In this document: positions 34,036 through 46,586 of the stretch, piece by piece
Position numbering within the stretch: position 1 is the first letter of the stretch
Layout: the number at the start of each line of letters is the position of its first letter
Source of the DNA: Asterias amurensis
Taxonomy: Eukaryota > Echinodermata > Asteroidea > Forcipulatida > Asteriidae
Assembly (NCBI RefSeq): GCF_032118995.1
Contig: NC_092651.1
Coordinates: 6,612,785-6,676,784, forward strand
Direction: 5' to 3'
Length of the DNA stretch: 64,000 bases
Program-made: the position numbers and the translations under genes
The notes under the pieces: model-generated
The model's database searches: none
What the model saw: only the letters and a program-made list of their open reading frames with translations
What the model was told of the DNA's origin: nothing

Positions 34036-36830
34036 TATTTTAGCTCGTTCAAAAGTAACTCCAGAGGGGTGGCAATTCTTTTCAACAACACCTTGAGTTC
34101 AAAGTTCTTTCATGCAAAACTGACCCAAACGGCAATTTTTTGGCGCTCAGCTTGGATATTTATGGTTGCAATATTACTTTAATTAATTTATATGGTCCTA
34201 ACAAATATGATCGTAACTTTTATGAAACTGTGAATGATTACTGATTATGATAATACACACACAATTATCTGTGGAAATTGGAATTTGGTATTGGATGTCA
34301 GAATTGATTGTTTTAATTATGTCAACATTAACACTGACCATTTGGCTAGGCAGAGAGTGTTGGATTTGTTTAACCAATTAAATCTCATTTATCCCTGGCG
34401 CATTCAAAATCCAGAGTCTAAGAAATACACTTGGAAGCAAAACTCTCCATTAAAACAGTCCAGGCTAGACTTCTTTTTAATTTCTTCAGAGTTAAACACT
34501 AAACTAGCCTCTTGCGATATAAAACCGGGCTATCGCACTGATCATTCAATGGTGGATTTGCAACTTGATTTTAATCAGGTAGACAGAGGTGTTGGTTATT
34601 GGAAATTTAATAAATCTCTTCTTATGAATGCGATTTATGTTGACCAGGTTAAAACCACCATAAGAGAGATTGTCGATAGGTATGCCGCCTCGCCCTATCA
34701 ACGTTCAAAACTGAGTGACATTCACCCTAAGGATGTTAATTTTATTATTAAAGGCACCTGGAAATAGGATTTTTTTTCTTTTAAACATAAGAGTATATGT
34801 TTATTAACAATAAAACAGTTTTTGGAGTAATTGTTTGTCACGATTTATATGTTAAAAAAATTAATTAAGTGCTGGGGGGTTGACTCCGCCTACCCCTTTT
34901 GTGACGTAAGAAAAGGAAGACTTTGCCTCGATCAAGCATAGACCCCCCTCGATGCGTAGATAAACACACGTGCAAAGGTACATGTAATTCTAAGACGTGA
35001 GTTTGTACGCTGCGAAAAAGGTTTTTTCTCTGGCATTTTTCCGGCAATGCCGACCAGGTGTATTGCTGCTGGATGCAGCAAAACAACTAAAGATGGGGTC
35101 AGTCTTCATCTGTTTCCTGCAGATTCCAAATATAGGCGGTTGTGGGCTGCGAAAGTCAGATTAACTAGAGCAAAGTGGTCCGGTCCGACGTCTTTTTCAT
35201 CAGCGCTGCAGCGAACACTTAGAGCCGTCGTGCTTCGAATCCGGGATACACAACTCATTTGACATGACGAGAAGAGCCATTCTTAAACACGACGCCGTCC
35301 CAACAATTTTTCTAGCTAGTGGGAAGTCGAAGAAGGTATCTGAAAGACGTGACGAACTCTGAGGAGCATTTGCTAAACGTGAAAAATTTCGGGTAAGTTT
35401 GAACTTTGAGGGTATGTTTTTAGCTTTTGCCAAGTGACACGATAGTGCGTGCGTGCAGTCTGCTCCGTGGCCGTATTTCTATAACAATACGTATGCAGAC
35501 CCACATCTTACAACCCATTTGGTCACTAAAAAGTCGCATAGTTAAATAAAAATAGCAGCAACAGCTTTTGTAAAAACCACTAGGCGTTCAACATGTTCAA
35601 GTTTCAATGTACGTATGTGTGTAAAATCGTGTCTAAATTTGTTTTGATGTGCCATGTTCCCAGACGTAATGTACGGGGGCCCGACTACAAATTTTCTCTC
35701 CAAATATCGCGCCTTGAAATACGTCACGAACAGCGCCCTCTCGGGTCGGGGCCTACTCGTAAATTTGAAAGTACAATCAAAACTAAGATTTTTAAACCTT
35801 AGTTAACTTTTTATTCACATTCCTCTCATAAAAACACATATTTAAGTGACAAAAGCTTTATTTTAAAAAAAATACCAGGTGACTTTAATGATCAACTTTT
35901 TTTTGAAATGTTACTAATGGAGATTAGAACTAAGACCATTTCCTATGCCGCCTGGAAGAACAAAAATTCACTTAAGGCTGAATCAAACCTTGAAAAAGAA
36001 ATTACAGTTCTATCCGAGAAAGTTGCCTAGGGAGATGTTGCATCAAACGAAATGTTAAAATCAAAGCAGGCTGATCTCGTTAACTTTCGTAAGAAAAAAA
36101 ATGGAGGGCGTTTTGATACGGTCAAAAACCAGGTGGATGGAACAAGGGGAAAAGCCATCCAAGTGTTTCCTTAATATGGAGAAACGTAATTATGTTAATA
36201 GAAGCATTAGTCAAAACCAGCGTTTTATGGTACAACCATTAAATTAGAGTTAATTACAACTGTGTTCATTATAAACATTGGATAAATAAGGGTGTTTCTT
36301 ATGTATGTGATCTTCTAGATGAAAGTGGTTCTTTTCTTACTATGGTGGACTTTATGGCTAAGTTTGGTGTTAAGACAAATTTCCTTGAATACGGTGGGAT
36401 AATTAAGGCCATAAAACAATCCTTTGGTACAGCGATGATGGGCAAGGAAGGTGCAAGTATTTGCTTCCCTTTCATTCCATTCATTTTTAGGCTTCTCCTG
36501 CAAGATCAAAAAGGCTCTAACCGTATTTATAACTGTCTTACATCTGCTAAAAAAGTAGCCTTTAAATTCATCGTTAAGTGGGAAACTAAACTGAGTATTC
36601 AGCTTACTAAACCTAAGTGGATGGTCCTTTGTAACATTCCATTTTGTGCTACTAACGACACCAGACTACGGTGGTTTCAATACAGATTAGTCCACAGAAT
36701 ACTTGGAGTCAACTCATTCTTAGCGAAAATCGGTAAAAGGGATAAAGGTCTTTGTATTCTGCCAAGTAGAGAGTGAGACGCTGGTTCATTTATTTTGTAG
36801 ATGCAAGTTTTCAACTATGTTTTGGACCCA
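34036..36830 (+). pseudogene. L1/Tx1-type ORF2, interrupted and deleted
   Basis: Endonuclease part before the nested element: LINLYGPN and, after a stop near 34240, IICGNWNLVLD and SRLDFFLISSELN. It ends with YRTDHSMVDL, in the order of APE-type endonucleases. Coding resumes at 35889 with the pre-RT region and RWMEQGEKPSKCFLNMEKRN at about 36130-36185. It then jumps without any RT palm motif to a post-RT segment, KGVSYVCDLLDESGSFLTMVD. A C-terminal part (WFQYRLVHRILGVNSFL; ETLVHLFCRCKFSTMFW) follows after a frame change near 36770. Several frameshifts and stops, plus the missing RT core, make it non-functional. Confidence 0.82.
34752..35884 (+). mobile_element. THAP-exon element no. 2 (TTAA target)
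   Basis: Flanked by TTAA (34748-34751 and 35885-35888) and inserted in the LINE above. It is closely similar to 6845-7975 over its length, with the same two-base loss inside the THAP exon. The THAP ATG is at 35047. After the frameshifted C-x2-H part, the exon continues with AVPTIFLASGKSKKV and reaches a GTAAGT donor at about 35394. So the element keeps a transposase-type first exon with its splice donor, but nothing after it. Confidence 0.85.
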
Positions 36831-37249
36831 ATTTGGGGATTGGATAGGGATATTAACATTCGCTTGGACAATGAGGCTATCCTTTTTGGTATTAACAAAA
36901 TCTTGGAGTGCTCTTAATCTGATCCTTCTTTTGTGTCGTTTCCATAATCTATAAAATGAAAATGAGTGAGAATAGACCCTCCCTTGCACTATTAAAACTG
37001 GATTTAAAACTGTATTATACTTTGGATAAATACATCTCCATCACCAATGATTCCACTGTTAATTTTCACAAAAATGGAACTCTTTCAAACTATTGGTTCA
37101 AGGTTAACATTGTATTGTGTATTTTGCGTATTGTGTATTTTATTTTTGCTGTTAATGTTACGTATTTTCAGCGTGTTTGTAATTATGAGGAGTGGTCTTA
37201 GGTGTGAATAAAAAAAATCCTCCGTGAAAAAAAAAAAAACGACAATAAA

Positions 37250-37670
37250 TCGTGATACGTTTTTGGAACTTTGCAGCAAAATGTAGAGTACAGTTCTTCA
37301 CATAAATTATGTCTTTCTTGATTGACAGTTAATAATATGTTTCATCATTTCCCTTTCTCTTGAGACATCCTCTGCAAAACCGCAAAATATCTCTTCCACA
37401 ATTATATATACGCTTGAATCTTGATTCTGTAACTTATATGCAGAGCAGTCGACTGCCCATAAACTACTTCAGCTGAAAATGTGCCCCTGTCAGAAGAATA
37501 ACATAAACACAAATCATAGAATAGGTTCACTGAACTTAATGGGTCTCTTTGTGCTAAACTAATATGTTAAATGTGTACATTTGTTTTATGATTATAAATA
37601 GTAACCGTCGACCATCGAGGGTTACGATCATCAATCAACCCAACTACAGCAATTGCAAACAAGTGTTTAA
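37250..37670. other. Intergenic, nothing recognised
   Basis: AT-rich, no gene or repeat recognised. Confidence 0.4.
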
Positions 37671-40257
37671 AGTCACATGGAAATATAATTAAAACAAATC
37701 TTCAAACATTAGCGTATAAGTTTATGAACAGTAAAATAATTTTTTGAGTAATTGTTTGTAACGATTTATATGTTTAATATATATTAAAAGTTGTTTGGGG
37801 TGACTCCGCCTACCCCTTTTGTGACGTCAATCGAACCAGACTTTGCCTCGATCGAACATCGAACACACGTACGTACGTGCAAGTACATGAAAGCCCTAGT
37901 CGTGAGTTTGAACGTTTCGAAAAAAGTTTTTTTCTTGCATTTTTCCGGCAATTACGACCAGGAGCATTGGTGCTGGATGCAGCAAAATAAAATGGGGTTA
38001 GTTTGCAAATGTGGTCAGGTTAGACGTATTTCCAGCGCTGTGCAGCAAACACTTCGAGCCGTCGTGCTTCGAGAATCCGGAATACACCACACATTTTGAC
38101 ATTAATAGAAACAATTTTTCCAGCTAGTGGGAAGTCGAAGAAGGTCGTCAGTAGGGACCTTTAGATTCGAGTGAACGTGGACCTCGTTCACGTCGACCAC
38201 GGTTGTGTTTTTTCCAAGTAACGTCATAGCCATAGTTTTGGGGTCTTGACTCTACGGGGCGCCAAATGTAAAAATTTTATTAAACGCAATTGTTTACATA
38301 CAATTCTATATATAACACATAATTAATTATTCATCCATTATTTATTTTTACCTTTATTAACAAATAATAAATTTTAAACCACACAATAATACATGACACA
38401 CACCGAAAGCATAGAGAATCACACCGGATTCACCAACTCAAGACAGTCCAACCCATTGCACCAAACATACACACTGGTGTTAAATAATTTACCATTACCC
38501 TCCATTTTATTATAGCTGAAGAATTTATTTTTAGTATATTTATTTTCTGTAAATAAAGTGTAAAATAAAACGAAATTTGTTCGGTCAATAAGTTTTATAT
38601 ATATATACAGGCCCTGGTTATAAAAACTGTCTCCATTTGCAGTGGTATGTGGTAACCTGATTTCTCCACAGCCCCCCCCCCCCCTACCCCCATACCTCTT
38701 TTGAAAACAGCCTACCTTTGATCTTGTTGTTGTTTAATTTGTCCATTAGTTGCATCATGCAAATTGCTCTCTAATCCAACCCTTTCACGTTTCCCTGCAT
38801 TGTTATACGTACAATGCATTACACACTACTTTTTTGGTCCAGTAATCCATTCTTTCATACGACCCTCCTTTGTCATCATACTCCTTTTGGGGTTCGAAGT
38901 GCCTGCCCCTACATTCACGATCTTAGGTTCATAGCAACCAGGGCCAAATTTCAATGAGCTGCTCAGCACAAAACTTTTACTTGGCAAAAAGTCTTCCTTG
39001 ATAAAAGAGGATTAGTATAGGCCTACCAACAAAATGTCCACGTGGTTTTAAGGATAGGCAAGCAACAGCTGACCGTAACAAGCACTTTGCAACTGTGGCT
39101 GGTAAGCCTGTTTTTATCAAGGCAGAAATGTAATGATAAGCAAATTTTTGTACCTAGCAGCTCTATGAAATTGGGCCCAGTGGTTTTTCAACTCTTAAAC
39201 TTTGATTGGCTATAATGTTCCCGTTTGTATGGACCCTTCCCTTTATCAATTTCCCCCTTTGTCTATAATAGGAAATGTATTTTTTCGTACTTGTTTATGC
39301 CTTTGAAGAAGGTCCAGTTTGGATCGAAAGCTAATTATAAGGCCATCTAACCACTCATTGTTGTACGAAGCTTTTATATATAATTATACACGCGATTTCA
39401 CTTTTTTTTTCTTTTTTGCAAACAGTGATGATTTCTTTTATGTGTAAATTAATTTTATTAATTTTGCTCCATGCAGGTTTTTTGATATACATATTCGACA
39501 ACTTTCATTATATAGGGCAACGAATGCGTTGTGTGTTGTAAGTGGATACAATTATTTTTGTTATGTAAATAACTTCGTTAAATAACAAGTTTACAATTGG
39601 CGCCTCATACGACACAACGTGCAGACAACATGCAGCTTTAGATTTTGCATCCAAGACGTCGACTGACATGTGACTACATCTTGCTGAGGCTTTTCGCATG
39701 CGTCAAGTCGTCACCGATGTTGTCTGCACAAGTTGAGAACCCCAAAACTATGGTTAGGACGTACGTACGTTCGGAAAAACCACAGCCGTGCTCGACGTGA
39801 ACGTAGCCTTTATAAAGGCGCACGCGGCACCCAGATGTCACTCATGCCATTCAAGAAAAGAGACCAGCGAGAGTAGCGACGCAGCGAAGCGCCTTGAAAA
39901 AAGGCTAACGTTACAACGTGAACGAAGTCCGCGTTCACCCAAATCTAAAGGTCCCTACTATCTTGTGTTGGCACTGCATGCGATTAACCCTGCTGGGTAA
40001 TCCGAGTGGACCGTCCGCACAGTAGCCAAACAGTGCGTTCAGTCTGCTCCGCGACCGTAGTTCTGTACTAGGCATCATACCGATCGGGTATCCAGACGTA
40101 GTGTACGGGGCCAGACTACTCATTCTCTCTTCAAATATCGCGCCTCGATTGACGTCACGAACAGCGCCCTCTCGGGTCGGGCCTACTTTTAAATTTAACT
40201 GTTTATTCATATTCCACTCATCAAACCACATATTTTTTGGTGAAAAAGCTTGGTTGA
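37671..40257 (+). mobile_element. THAP-exon element no. 3, split by another insertion
   Basis: The left part (37671-38149) begins after TTAA (37667-37670) with agtcacatgg. It contains a diverged THAP exon in which the CSxH half is in the undeleted form (about 38033-38060). The right part (39960-40257) matches the right end of the family (gcgccctctcgggtcgggcc; acatattttttggtgaaaaagctt). The right terminus is degraded. Confidence 0.8.
38150..39959. mobile_element. 1.8-kb nested element with 33-bp TIRs
   Basis: Left end agtagggacctttagattcg and right end aaatctaaaggtccctact form ~33-bp inverted repeats with three differences. A second inverted pair lies inside (ccatagttttggggtctt near 38230 and aaccccaaaactatgg near 39738). 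No clear target duplication, no coding region. A cgaaagct motif after gaagaaggtcc lies at 39305-39335. Confidence 0.75.
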
Positions 40258-41149
40258 GACAATACACGGAAGAAAAATGTCAGTTAGAAACAAATAAATT
40301 ACAGCCAATGGGCCATTTTCAAATCAAGGGATATGTATGCATTTGTGTGCATTGAAGTGTTGATGACTCAAGTCAGACAAATCCAAACTCACATAAAGCG
40401 GGGCTCATACTACTCCGCTATCGTATCCGCTATCGTGGAGACGATAGCGAAACAAACCTCATATAGTTCTAGTAGAAGTATGCTTATGCTTCCTTCGAAT
40501 GCGAATGCGAAGTGGATTTTGGTTAGGCAGTACTTTTACAAGCTGCCCTTCCAATAGTGTGACAAACGAAAATTTGCTTCGCATAAATGAATAAGCAGGA
40601 AGAAGGAGGCCTACATAACAACAAGTTTTGAACTAAGGTTTGTTAATGTATTGATAGTTCAGAGCAAATTATAGGTGTTCACAAACAATGACTACTTAAA
40701 TAGAGTTTCTATACAGATCAATATAAACAAGATTCTCTCCATCACCACTTCTTCCTCCATGGTTACACATTCAACGACTTGCATCAGTTGCAAACGTTTG
40801 GTTGTATCATGGTATTGCTCTAGTTTATTCATGGAGGAGGGAAACCCTCCATGGTTTATAAATTATTGTACCTACCATGGTCCATCATGTCCCGGGAGAT
40901 GCTTATACACACCCCGGACACACAGTCTAACTGCACACAGCACACGAAGAACTCACGGAGTTATCGCAACACAGACCGCTATCAGAGGGCAATATAGCTG
41001 GTATATTTTGACATAGTCGTTAATTCGTTGTCATCTAGATAGCAGATCTATAGCCTCGGCTGAAACTTTTTCATCTTGAGCATTCACAACTGCGAATTCC
41101 TATTTTCTAACGATTCCTCCTCCACGACCAACACAGAGGTGCCAATACC
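40258..41149. other. Intergenic, nothing certain
   Basis: Around 40399-40510 there is sequence resembling the end of the element at 47645 (gctcatactactcc ... gaatgcgaatgcgaag). No supported gene. Confidence 0.4.
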
Positions 41150-41425
41150 ATGTCACGCATGTTGACATGGCTGGAACGTGAAATTATAACAAGCATGACC
41201 CAGGGTCACAGAATACATCATGCTAATTTATTACTACGATCGCACGCTGATTGGTTCGATCGGTTCCGTCGGAAAGCTGAAATAGAAAGCAATGAAAAAA
41301 TTAAGACAGCGCTGCAAGATAGCCAAGACGATATTACTCACCAGTATAGTTTAGATTTCAAGCTCGCCAGTAAATTAAATCATACCGTTAGAGGGCGCGC
41401 TCTAGCGATTTACAACTGCGCGTAG
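41150..41425 (+). CDS. Hypothetical 91-residue frame
   Basis: An ATG-initiated frame with polar helical composition (MLTWLEREIITSMTQGHRIH ... SRHADW-like His/Arg-rich middle, then DSQDDITHQYSLDFKLASKL). Codon use looks less AT-biased than surrounding sequence. I recognise no domain, and no promoter or splice sites decide it. It could be a first exon or chance. Confidence 0.25.
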   Translation: MSRMLTWLEREIITSMTQGHRIHHANLLLRSHADWFDRFRRKAEIESNEKIKTALQDSQDDITHQYSLDFKLASKLNHTVRGRALAIYNCA

Positions 41426-43073
41426 TACACTGACCAAAATCGAGCACTATCGTCTTGGGCCAAGACTACTCAGGATGCAGATGTTAGGTAAAATCATCAG
41501 TATAATTGAGAACAAAAGAACTTGAATGTAACTTGAAAACCAAACAGAACACTTATTACCATACCTCACAAAACACATGGAGGGAAGCTCAATCTTTACA
41601 GTTCGCTCAACACATAGCAAGATCCGCAGTACTGAGCTACGTAAACCCACTCCCTTCTACGTGTAGACTAGTGTAGACGCGTAGGCCTTGGGGAAGCGTA
41701 CGACCCGAATTTCCAACAATAAGGCCGTGACCGAATTGGCGACTTCGGCTACAGCTACGGCTAGGTTAGGAATTACCATTATGTATCCAGTGACCCTAAA
41801 ATCCATGCAGGATAAGGAGGTCCAAATGGTGGGGGCTGCTTTACCGCTGCAGGCGCCCCCATAGAACCATGTGCTTTATTAGAGATTATTTTCATACTTT
41901 TATCACAATTCAGACCTTGGTTACTACCTCCATGGTGACACTTGCCTTGTGAAAGGGACTAAAGAAGATCTGGCTGAAATTTTGGAGAGTTTTTCCAGCT
42001 ATGCAGCATGCAATGCATGCGCGTTAACTCTGCACTGCAAAGCCCCGTTCATGATCCCTCTGTTCGGTGTGGAGACCAAGGACAAAACAAAACATGGAAA
42101 GTAAAAGGGACACATAAGGGAATTCTAAAGACTGGGTTACTCCACAAGGAAACCTAGCAGAAACTCTAAGACTGGGTTACTCCACAAGGAAACCTAGCAG
42201 AAACTCTAAGAATGTGTTAAATTGACAAGAACAAAAGGAATGCCCCCACAAGATTGCATTTTTGAGAATGAGTGTATGACACGTGTACCGTGTTTCTCGT
42301 GTATGCTTGATGGGTCAATACATTGCACAACTTATTATTTTTTTTAAATGTCATTATGATTAATGATCAGTTTTAATGATAGGGGATTATGATATGATCG
42401 GTTTTATGAGAGGGGATTTATGATATGACCGGTTGTATGCGTTTCTATGATTAACTTTTAATTAACTTTTATAATGAGCAAGAGTTACGGGAGCCCGTCT
42501 CAGTGGCATTGCTGTTTCAGTTTTCAACGGCATTTGTTCGTTTTTCAAGAGTATTATATTTCGTTCGCTCAAAATATTTTTGCAAAAGGGAACAAAAAAT
42601 ATCACCATTTGGAGCAAACGGTGTAATCATTTGAGGGAACGGAAATGTTACCTCGTTGGGACGAAATATTGTTTCCAGAGAGCGAGATTATACTTTTAGG
42701 GAACAAAAATAGTTTTTCGAAGGACCGATTAAATGACAAAAACATTGGTTCTTTCGGGCTCCGTGCAAGTCCCTTTTCTAGAATAATACGACACACCCAG
42801 CAATTAACAAAAGATCATATACAATAATCTCCAACTGTCTGCATGGTTTGTTTTTTTAAATATATCTATATGCAGAGTAATCTCCCTGAAATCGAAGGAT
42901 TTCGAGCATTTCAGAGGAACAATAGATCATTTAAGCCCCCATAGTAATTACAAAATAATTCCTGGCAATACTGGTACGGGTTTTGATCTACCAATCCAAT
43001 ATACCTTATAATGAACGTGCCTATTGATAAATGTATCACGTGGTTCGTTGTGAATGTTATAAGTTCATTTCGC
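41426..43073. other. Intergenic with a 40-bp direct duplication
   Basis: Two exact tandem copies of a 40-base unit beginning aagactgggttactccacaa lie at 42128-42207. Nothing else recognised. Confidence 0.6.
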
Positions 43074-43081
43074 ATATAAAA
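43074..43081 (+). promoter_or_regulatory. TATA box of the SnoaL-like gene
   Basis: atataaaa lies 73 bases before the start codon at 43154, giving room for a ~45-base 5' UTR. Confidence 0.6.
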
Positions 43082-43153
43082 GTCTCATTTTTTTAAACAC
43101 AGCACAGACGGTTAAACGAAATCAACCAATCTTTTTATATTATCTGCCGATAA

Positions 43154-45821
43154 ATGCACGCAGTTATGTCTGGCATCCAACTCGTATGTGTACTTCTGTT
43201 CCTTGGTGCGTTGCTTGCACCAAGTGTGATTGCGGATGAGCATGACAGGGAAGTCCGAAGCTTTGAAGGTAAATATTAATCATTTACATTAGTTAATAAG
43301 TGCAGGGATATTAATAACTGATAACTTTAAACTATGGAATATTTGATAGTCTTACAATAAAACCATTGAGTGATGCTGTGGCCTAAGCACTCAGTAGATT
43401 TTGCTTGCTTACGTGCTTGCTTGCTTGCTTACGTGCTTGCTTGCTTACGTGCTTACTTACGTGCTTGCTTGCGTGTTGCTTGCTTGCTTGCTTACGTGCT
43501 TACTTACGTGCTTGCTTGCGTGTTGCTTGCTTGCTTAAGTCGAGTGATGTCCTCGAATCACGATGGTTCCCCAAGCCTTTCTGTCCCCCATTGCTGACTT
43601 GAAATCTGCTGATTCAAGTCCTGTGTCCATTTTGAGAATGTCAGTGTAAGTTAGTGCCGGTCTACCAGGTTTCCTCCTTCCATGCTTAGGGGTCCACAGA
43701 ACAATATTGGACACTGGTTCGTCTTTGCTCCTGTAGCAGTGGCCAGCAAAACGCACCCTTCTCTGTCTGATTTTTGCTGAGAGCTTGGGTAGGTTCCCAT
43801 ATGTGACTGTGTTGGTGGTAGATACTTTACCCCGACGTTTGTACAAAGAAAAGAAACATACCGTTTACTATATTAATGTTATTTCACAGAGAAGTGTATC
43901 ACACCAAAGTTTTTGTTTGATTTGTTTTGGTACAGCTGCAGAAAGAAGTACAGCAGATAGAAGAATGTTCCTTGGCTGTGCTGAATTAGTGCACCCAATA
44001 CATGAGTTTGCTTGCATATATATTGCCTTAAAAAACCTGTTTGACACGGCCTTAAAGACACTGGACACTAATGGTGATTGTCAAAGACCATTCTTGATCT
44101 TCTCACTCAGTGTATCTCAACATATGCATAAAATAACAAACCTGTGAATATTTTAGTTCAATTGGTCGTAGAAGTTGCGAGATAATAATGAAAGAACAAC
44201 ACCATTGTCACACGAAGCTGTGTGCTTTTCGATACTTGATTTCTAGATCACAAAATTTAAATCCGAGGTCTCCAAATCAAAATCATTGAAATTTACTCCT
44301 TTCTCGAAAACTTTGTTAAAACTTTGAGTCAGCCGTTTCTCACAATGTTTTATACTATCTACAGCTCTCCATTACTCGTTGCCAAGTAACGTTTTATGAT
44401 AATTAATAATTATTCTGAGTAATCACCAATAGTGTCCACTGCCTTTAAGAAGAGACTTCAAAAAAAAAATGTATTTTTTGTTTTACTGTTCCCCAGATAA
44501 AATAAAAGCATTAACGGATACCCTAAATACCGACTTCGCTAATCGGAAATGGGATGAACAGCTGGACATGTGGCTTCCAGACGCCTATCTTTCAGTTGAA
44601 GGATTCCCTCTAGCTCATGGAAAGGAAGGTAAATGACTTTTCAAAGCTTGTCATTTATTGAGTTATCTACGTATATGTTGATTATTTTTGTTAAAGATGA
44701 CCAGTCGTATATTTTACCAAATTCTTCCCAACTAATTAGGACGAGATAAAAGACGTTATGACACATTGAACCCATCCTAACTCAAAGAGGAATAATCAAA
44801 GCGTTTCATGAATTCGGCTGGTTTACCGCCACTAACAGTATCAATTAAAACAAGAAATAAGAAACCAAAAAGCAAATACAAGCAATGAAAACATTCAATG
44901 CAATAAAAAATACACTAGTCTAGGTAAACTATATGAAGAAGTACAAATGACTATATAGTCTGTTTTCATTCCGGTAGCTATTCGTAAAGTTGAGAAGACG
45001 GAAGTCAGCTCGCTCTACTCCATGACAACAGAGTACATCGAGGTGGGACCACAGGAGGAAGGGGCTGACTACGTTTACGTCTTATATACCGAAAAATGGC
45101 ACGATCAGAACGAACAACTAATTAAGGACGATAAGTAAGTTTACCCTTTCTTTATATAGGCCCTATTATCTCATGAGTTGGGGGTTGGGGGTTGGGTGGG
45201 TAGGTCTGTTTGTTCTCCTGAACATCTGACGTCACACTTCGAGACTCGTTACGTCAGAGAGTAGCCTCGAGCCAACGTGAATGTATTGACGGTCACGCGG
45301 TACGGTTGTACGGATGGTAATTTCTTTCTGCACTATTGCCACTTTCGTAACGGGGAAATTGTTTGTTTAACTCGATTAACAAAGCAAAGAGAGGAAAATT
45401 GTTGAAGATGGCTATTCTAAGTATAAAAAAAAACTCATATCGCGTATGCACACGATAAGTTTGGATTTATCATGTCGGATGATGAGTTTGGATTTATCGT
45501 ACACGATATTTTGTTTCATTTATGTAGCGGCACTACACTAATTAATTATGTCTCTATGTTATCATTACAAACAAAAGTGTCTTCACTAAAACTCTGATTG
45601 GACGGATCAAACGAGCCGTTCACATTAGAGAGAGAGTGGCAGGGGTTGATCAGTAGATGGGAGGGGCCAGAACACATCAGGCAGGTCGGCTTCTAGATCT
45701 TACTAGATAAAACATATATTCTGATGTGAGTGTTTTTATATTCTACAGGTGTCTGTTGGTATGGCGTAATACTGACCAAGGCTACAAGGTTGCCATGTTA
45801 ATGGTCAACTCCAACGTGTAG
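43154..45821 (+). CDS. Small secreted SnoaL/DUF4440-like protein, 4 exons
   Basis: Exons 43154-43268, 44497-44628, 44978-45134 and 45749-45821 join with consistent phases (1, 1, 2). Their splice sites are GTAAAT/CCCCAG, GTAAAT/CGGTAG and GTAAGT/CTACAG. The total is 477 bases, 158 residues plus TAG. The N-terminus has a hydrophobic signal peptide (LVCVLLFLGALLAPSVIADE). The rest has the NTF2-like pattern: an initial helix, then FANRKWDEQLDMWLPDAYL, a G-rich turn, HGKEAIRK, and three strands ending VWRNTDQGYKVAMLMVNS. Such single-domain SnoaL/DUF4440 folds bind small ligands or act as enzymes. With a signal peptide this one is likely extracellular; its activity is unknown. Intron 1 contains a LINE fragment and a MITE. 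A second in-frame Met is five codons in (43166). Confidence 0.85.
43389..43540 (+). repeat. Minisatellite of cttgcttacgtg units
   Basis: Irregular tandem gcttgcttgcttacgtgctt units in intron 1 of the SnoaL-like gene. A 50-60-base higher-order copy is visible. Cys/Leu-rich frames over it are artefacts. Confidence 0.9.
43535..43846 (-). pseudogene. LINE ORF2 C-terminal fragment
   Basis: The minus-strand frame includes LSAKIRQRRVRFAGHCYRS, then HGRRKPGRPALTYTDIL and DRKAWGTIV. This is the conserved extreme C-terminus of a large group of non-LTR retrotransposon polyproteins (RTE/CR1-like annotations with GHC-R and GRP-TY motifs). Only this 100-residue end remains, in intron 1 of the SnoaL-like gene. 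Confidence 0.8.
44056..44444. mobile_element. MITE family A in intron 1
   Basis: Between TTAA (44052-44055) and TTAA (44445-44448). Ends are agacactggacactaatgg and caatagtgtccactgcct. Confidence 0.9.
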
Positions 45822-45987
45822 AGAGCCAAGTTCACCGGTTCCGGATATTCTAATAGATGATTATGTGGACTTAGGAACTTTAAAGGGATATTCATCATTG
45901 GTAATTGTTATGTTCTTCGATGGATTTGGAGGATGAAATGTATTATAAAATCAATTGAGTTCAGTCACCTTTAGTTGAACGTACATC

Positions 45988-46160
45988 GGCCCTTTTCGAA
46001 ACCACGGCTTCGGCTCCAGATTCTGCTCAGCCTAGCTTGGTCCAGCGGTTGTTTTGACAATTGCGCGTGCTTTGGGTAGGCCTACGTGCTAAGGGCTTCA
46101 GGCGAGAACAAGGAGCCTGAAGCCGAATCCGAAGCCGAAGCCGTGTATTCGAAAAGGGCC
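45988..46160. mobile_element. MITE with ggcccttttcgaa ends
   Basis: Inverted ends ggcccttttcgaaaccacgg and cgtgtattcgaaaagggcc, continuing into cttcggct / agccgaag. It lies about 170 bases after the stop of the SnoaL-like gene, perhaps in its 3' UTR. Confidence 0.75.
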
Positions 46161-46582
46161 AAAATATCCAACCATCTAACATCAACATTAAACAAAAAAC
46201 TACTCAGCTTCTGTAATGAATATTGACCCTTGAAAACTCAAATTGTGGTGGCTCGTTATGAAGCCTAGATACCAGACGTGTTACCTTTGGCTAACAACAT
46301 CTTGTTCAAAAATTGCGTGATAATGGAAAAAATTAACAATGTTCTCAGTAAAATACGTAATTTTTTACTTTACGTATACAGGTAATTGTTTTAACCATTG
46401 GTTTGGTATCACGCTTTAAATAGAAGATGAATGGCTGCATCAATTGGCTCAATTTCAAGTTAGTATACACCTATGCTCATGAGTTATGTATCGGTTTCCT
46501 TGCGAATATTTATTACACAAAACACCAAGCTGTATGTCTTGTTTGTTTTTAGAGTATGACGTCAGCATAAACATTAAACCAC
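46161..46582. other. Downstream region, nothing recognised
   Basis: No poly(A) signal for the SnoaL-like gene was found before the next element. The first AATAAA (46614-46619) lies inside that element. Confidence 0.4.
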
Positions 46583-46586
46583 TTAA

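Larger units (their letters stand above)
33999..37239 (+). mobile_element. 5'-truncated L1/Tx1-type LINE with target duplication
   Basis: Flanked by the 10-bp duplication cgacaataaa (33989-33998 and 37240-37249). It ends in a poly(A) run. It carries endonuclease, a fragment of pre-RT and the post-RT region, but the RT core is deleted. A THAP-exon element (34752-35884) is nested in it. Confidence 0.85.
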
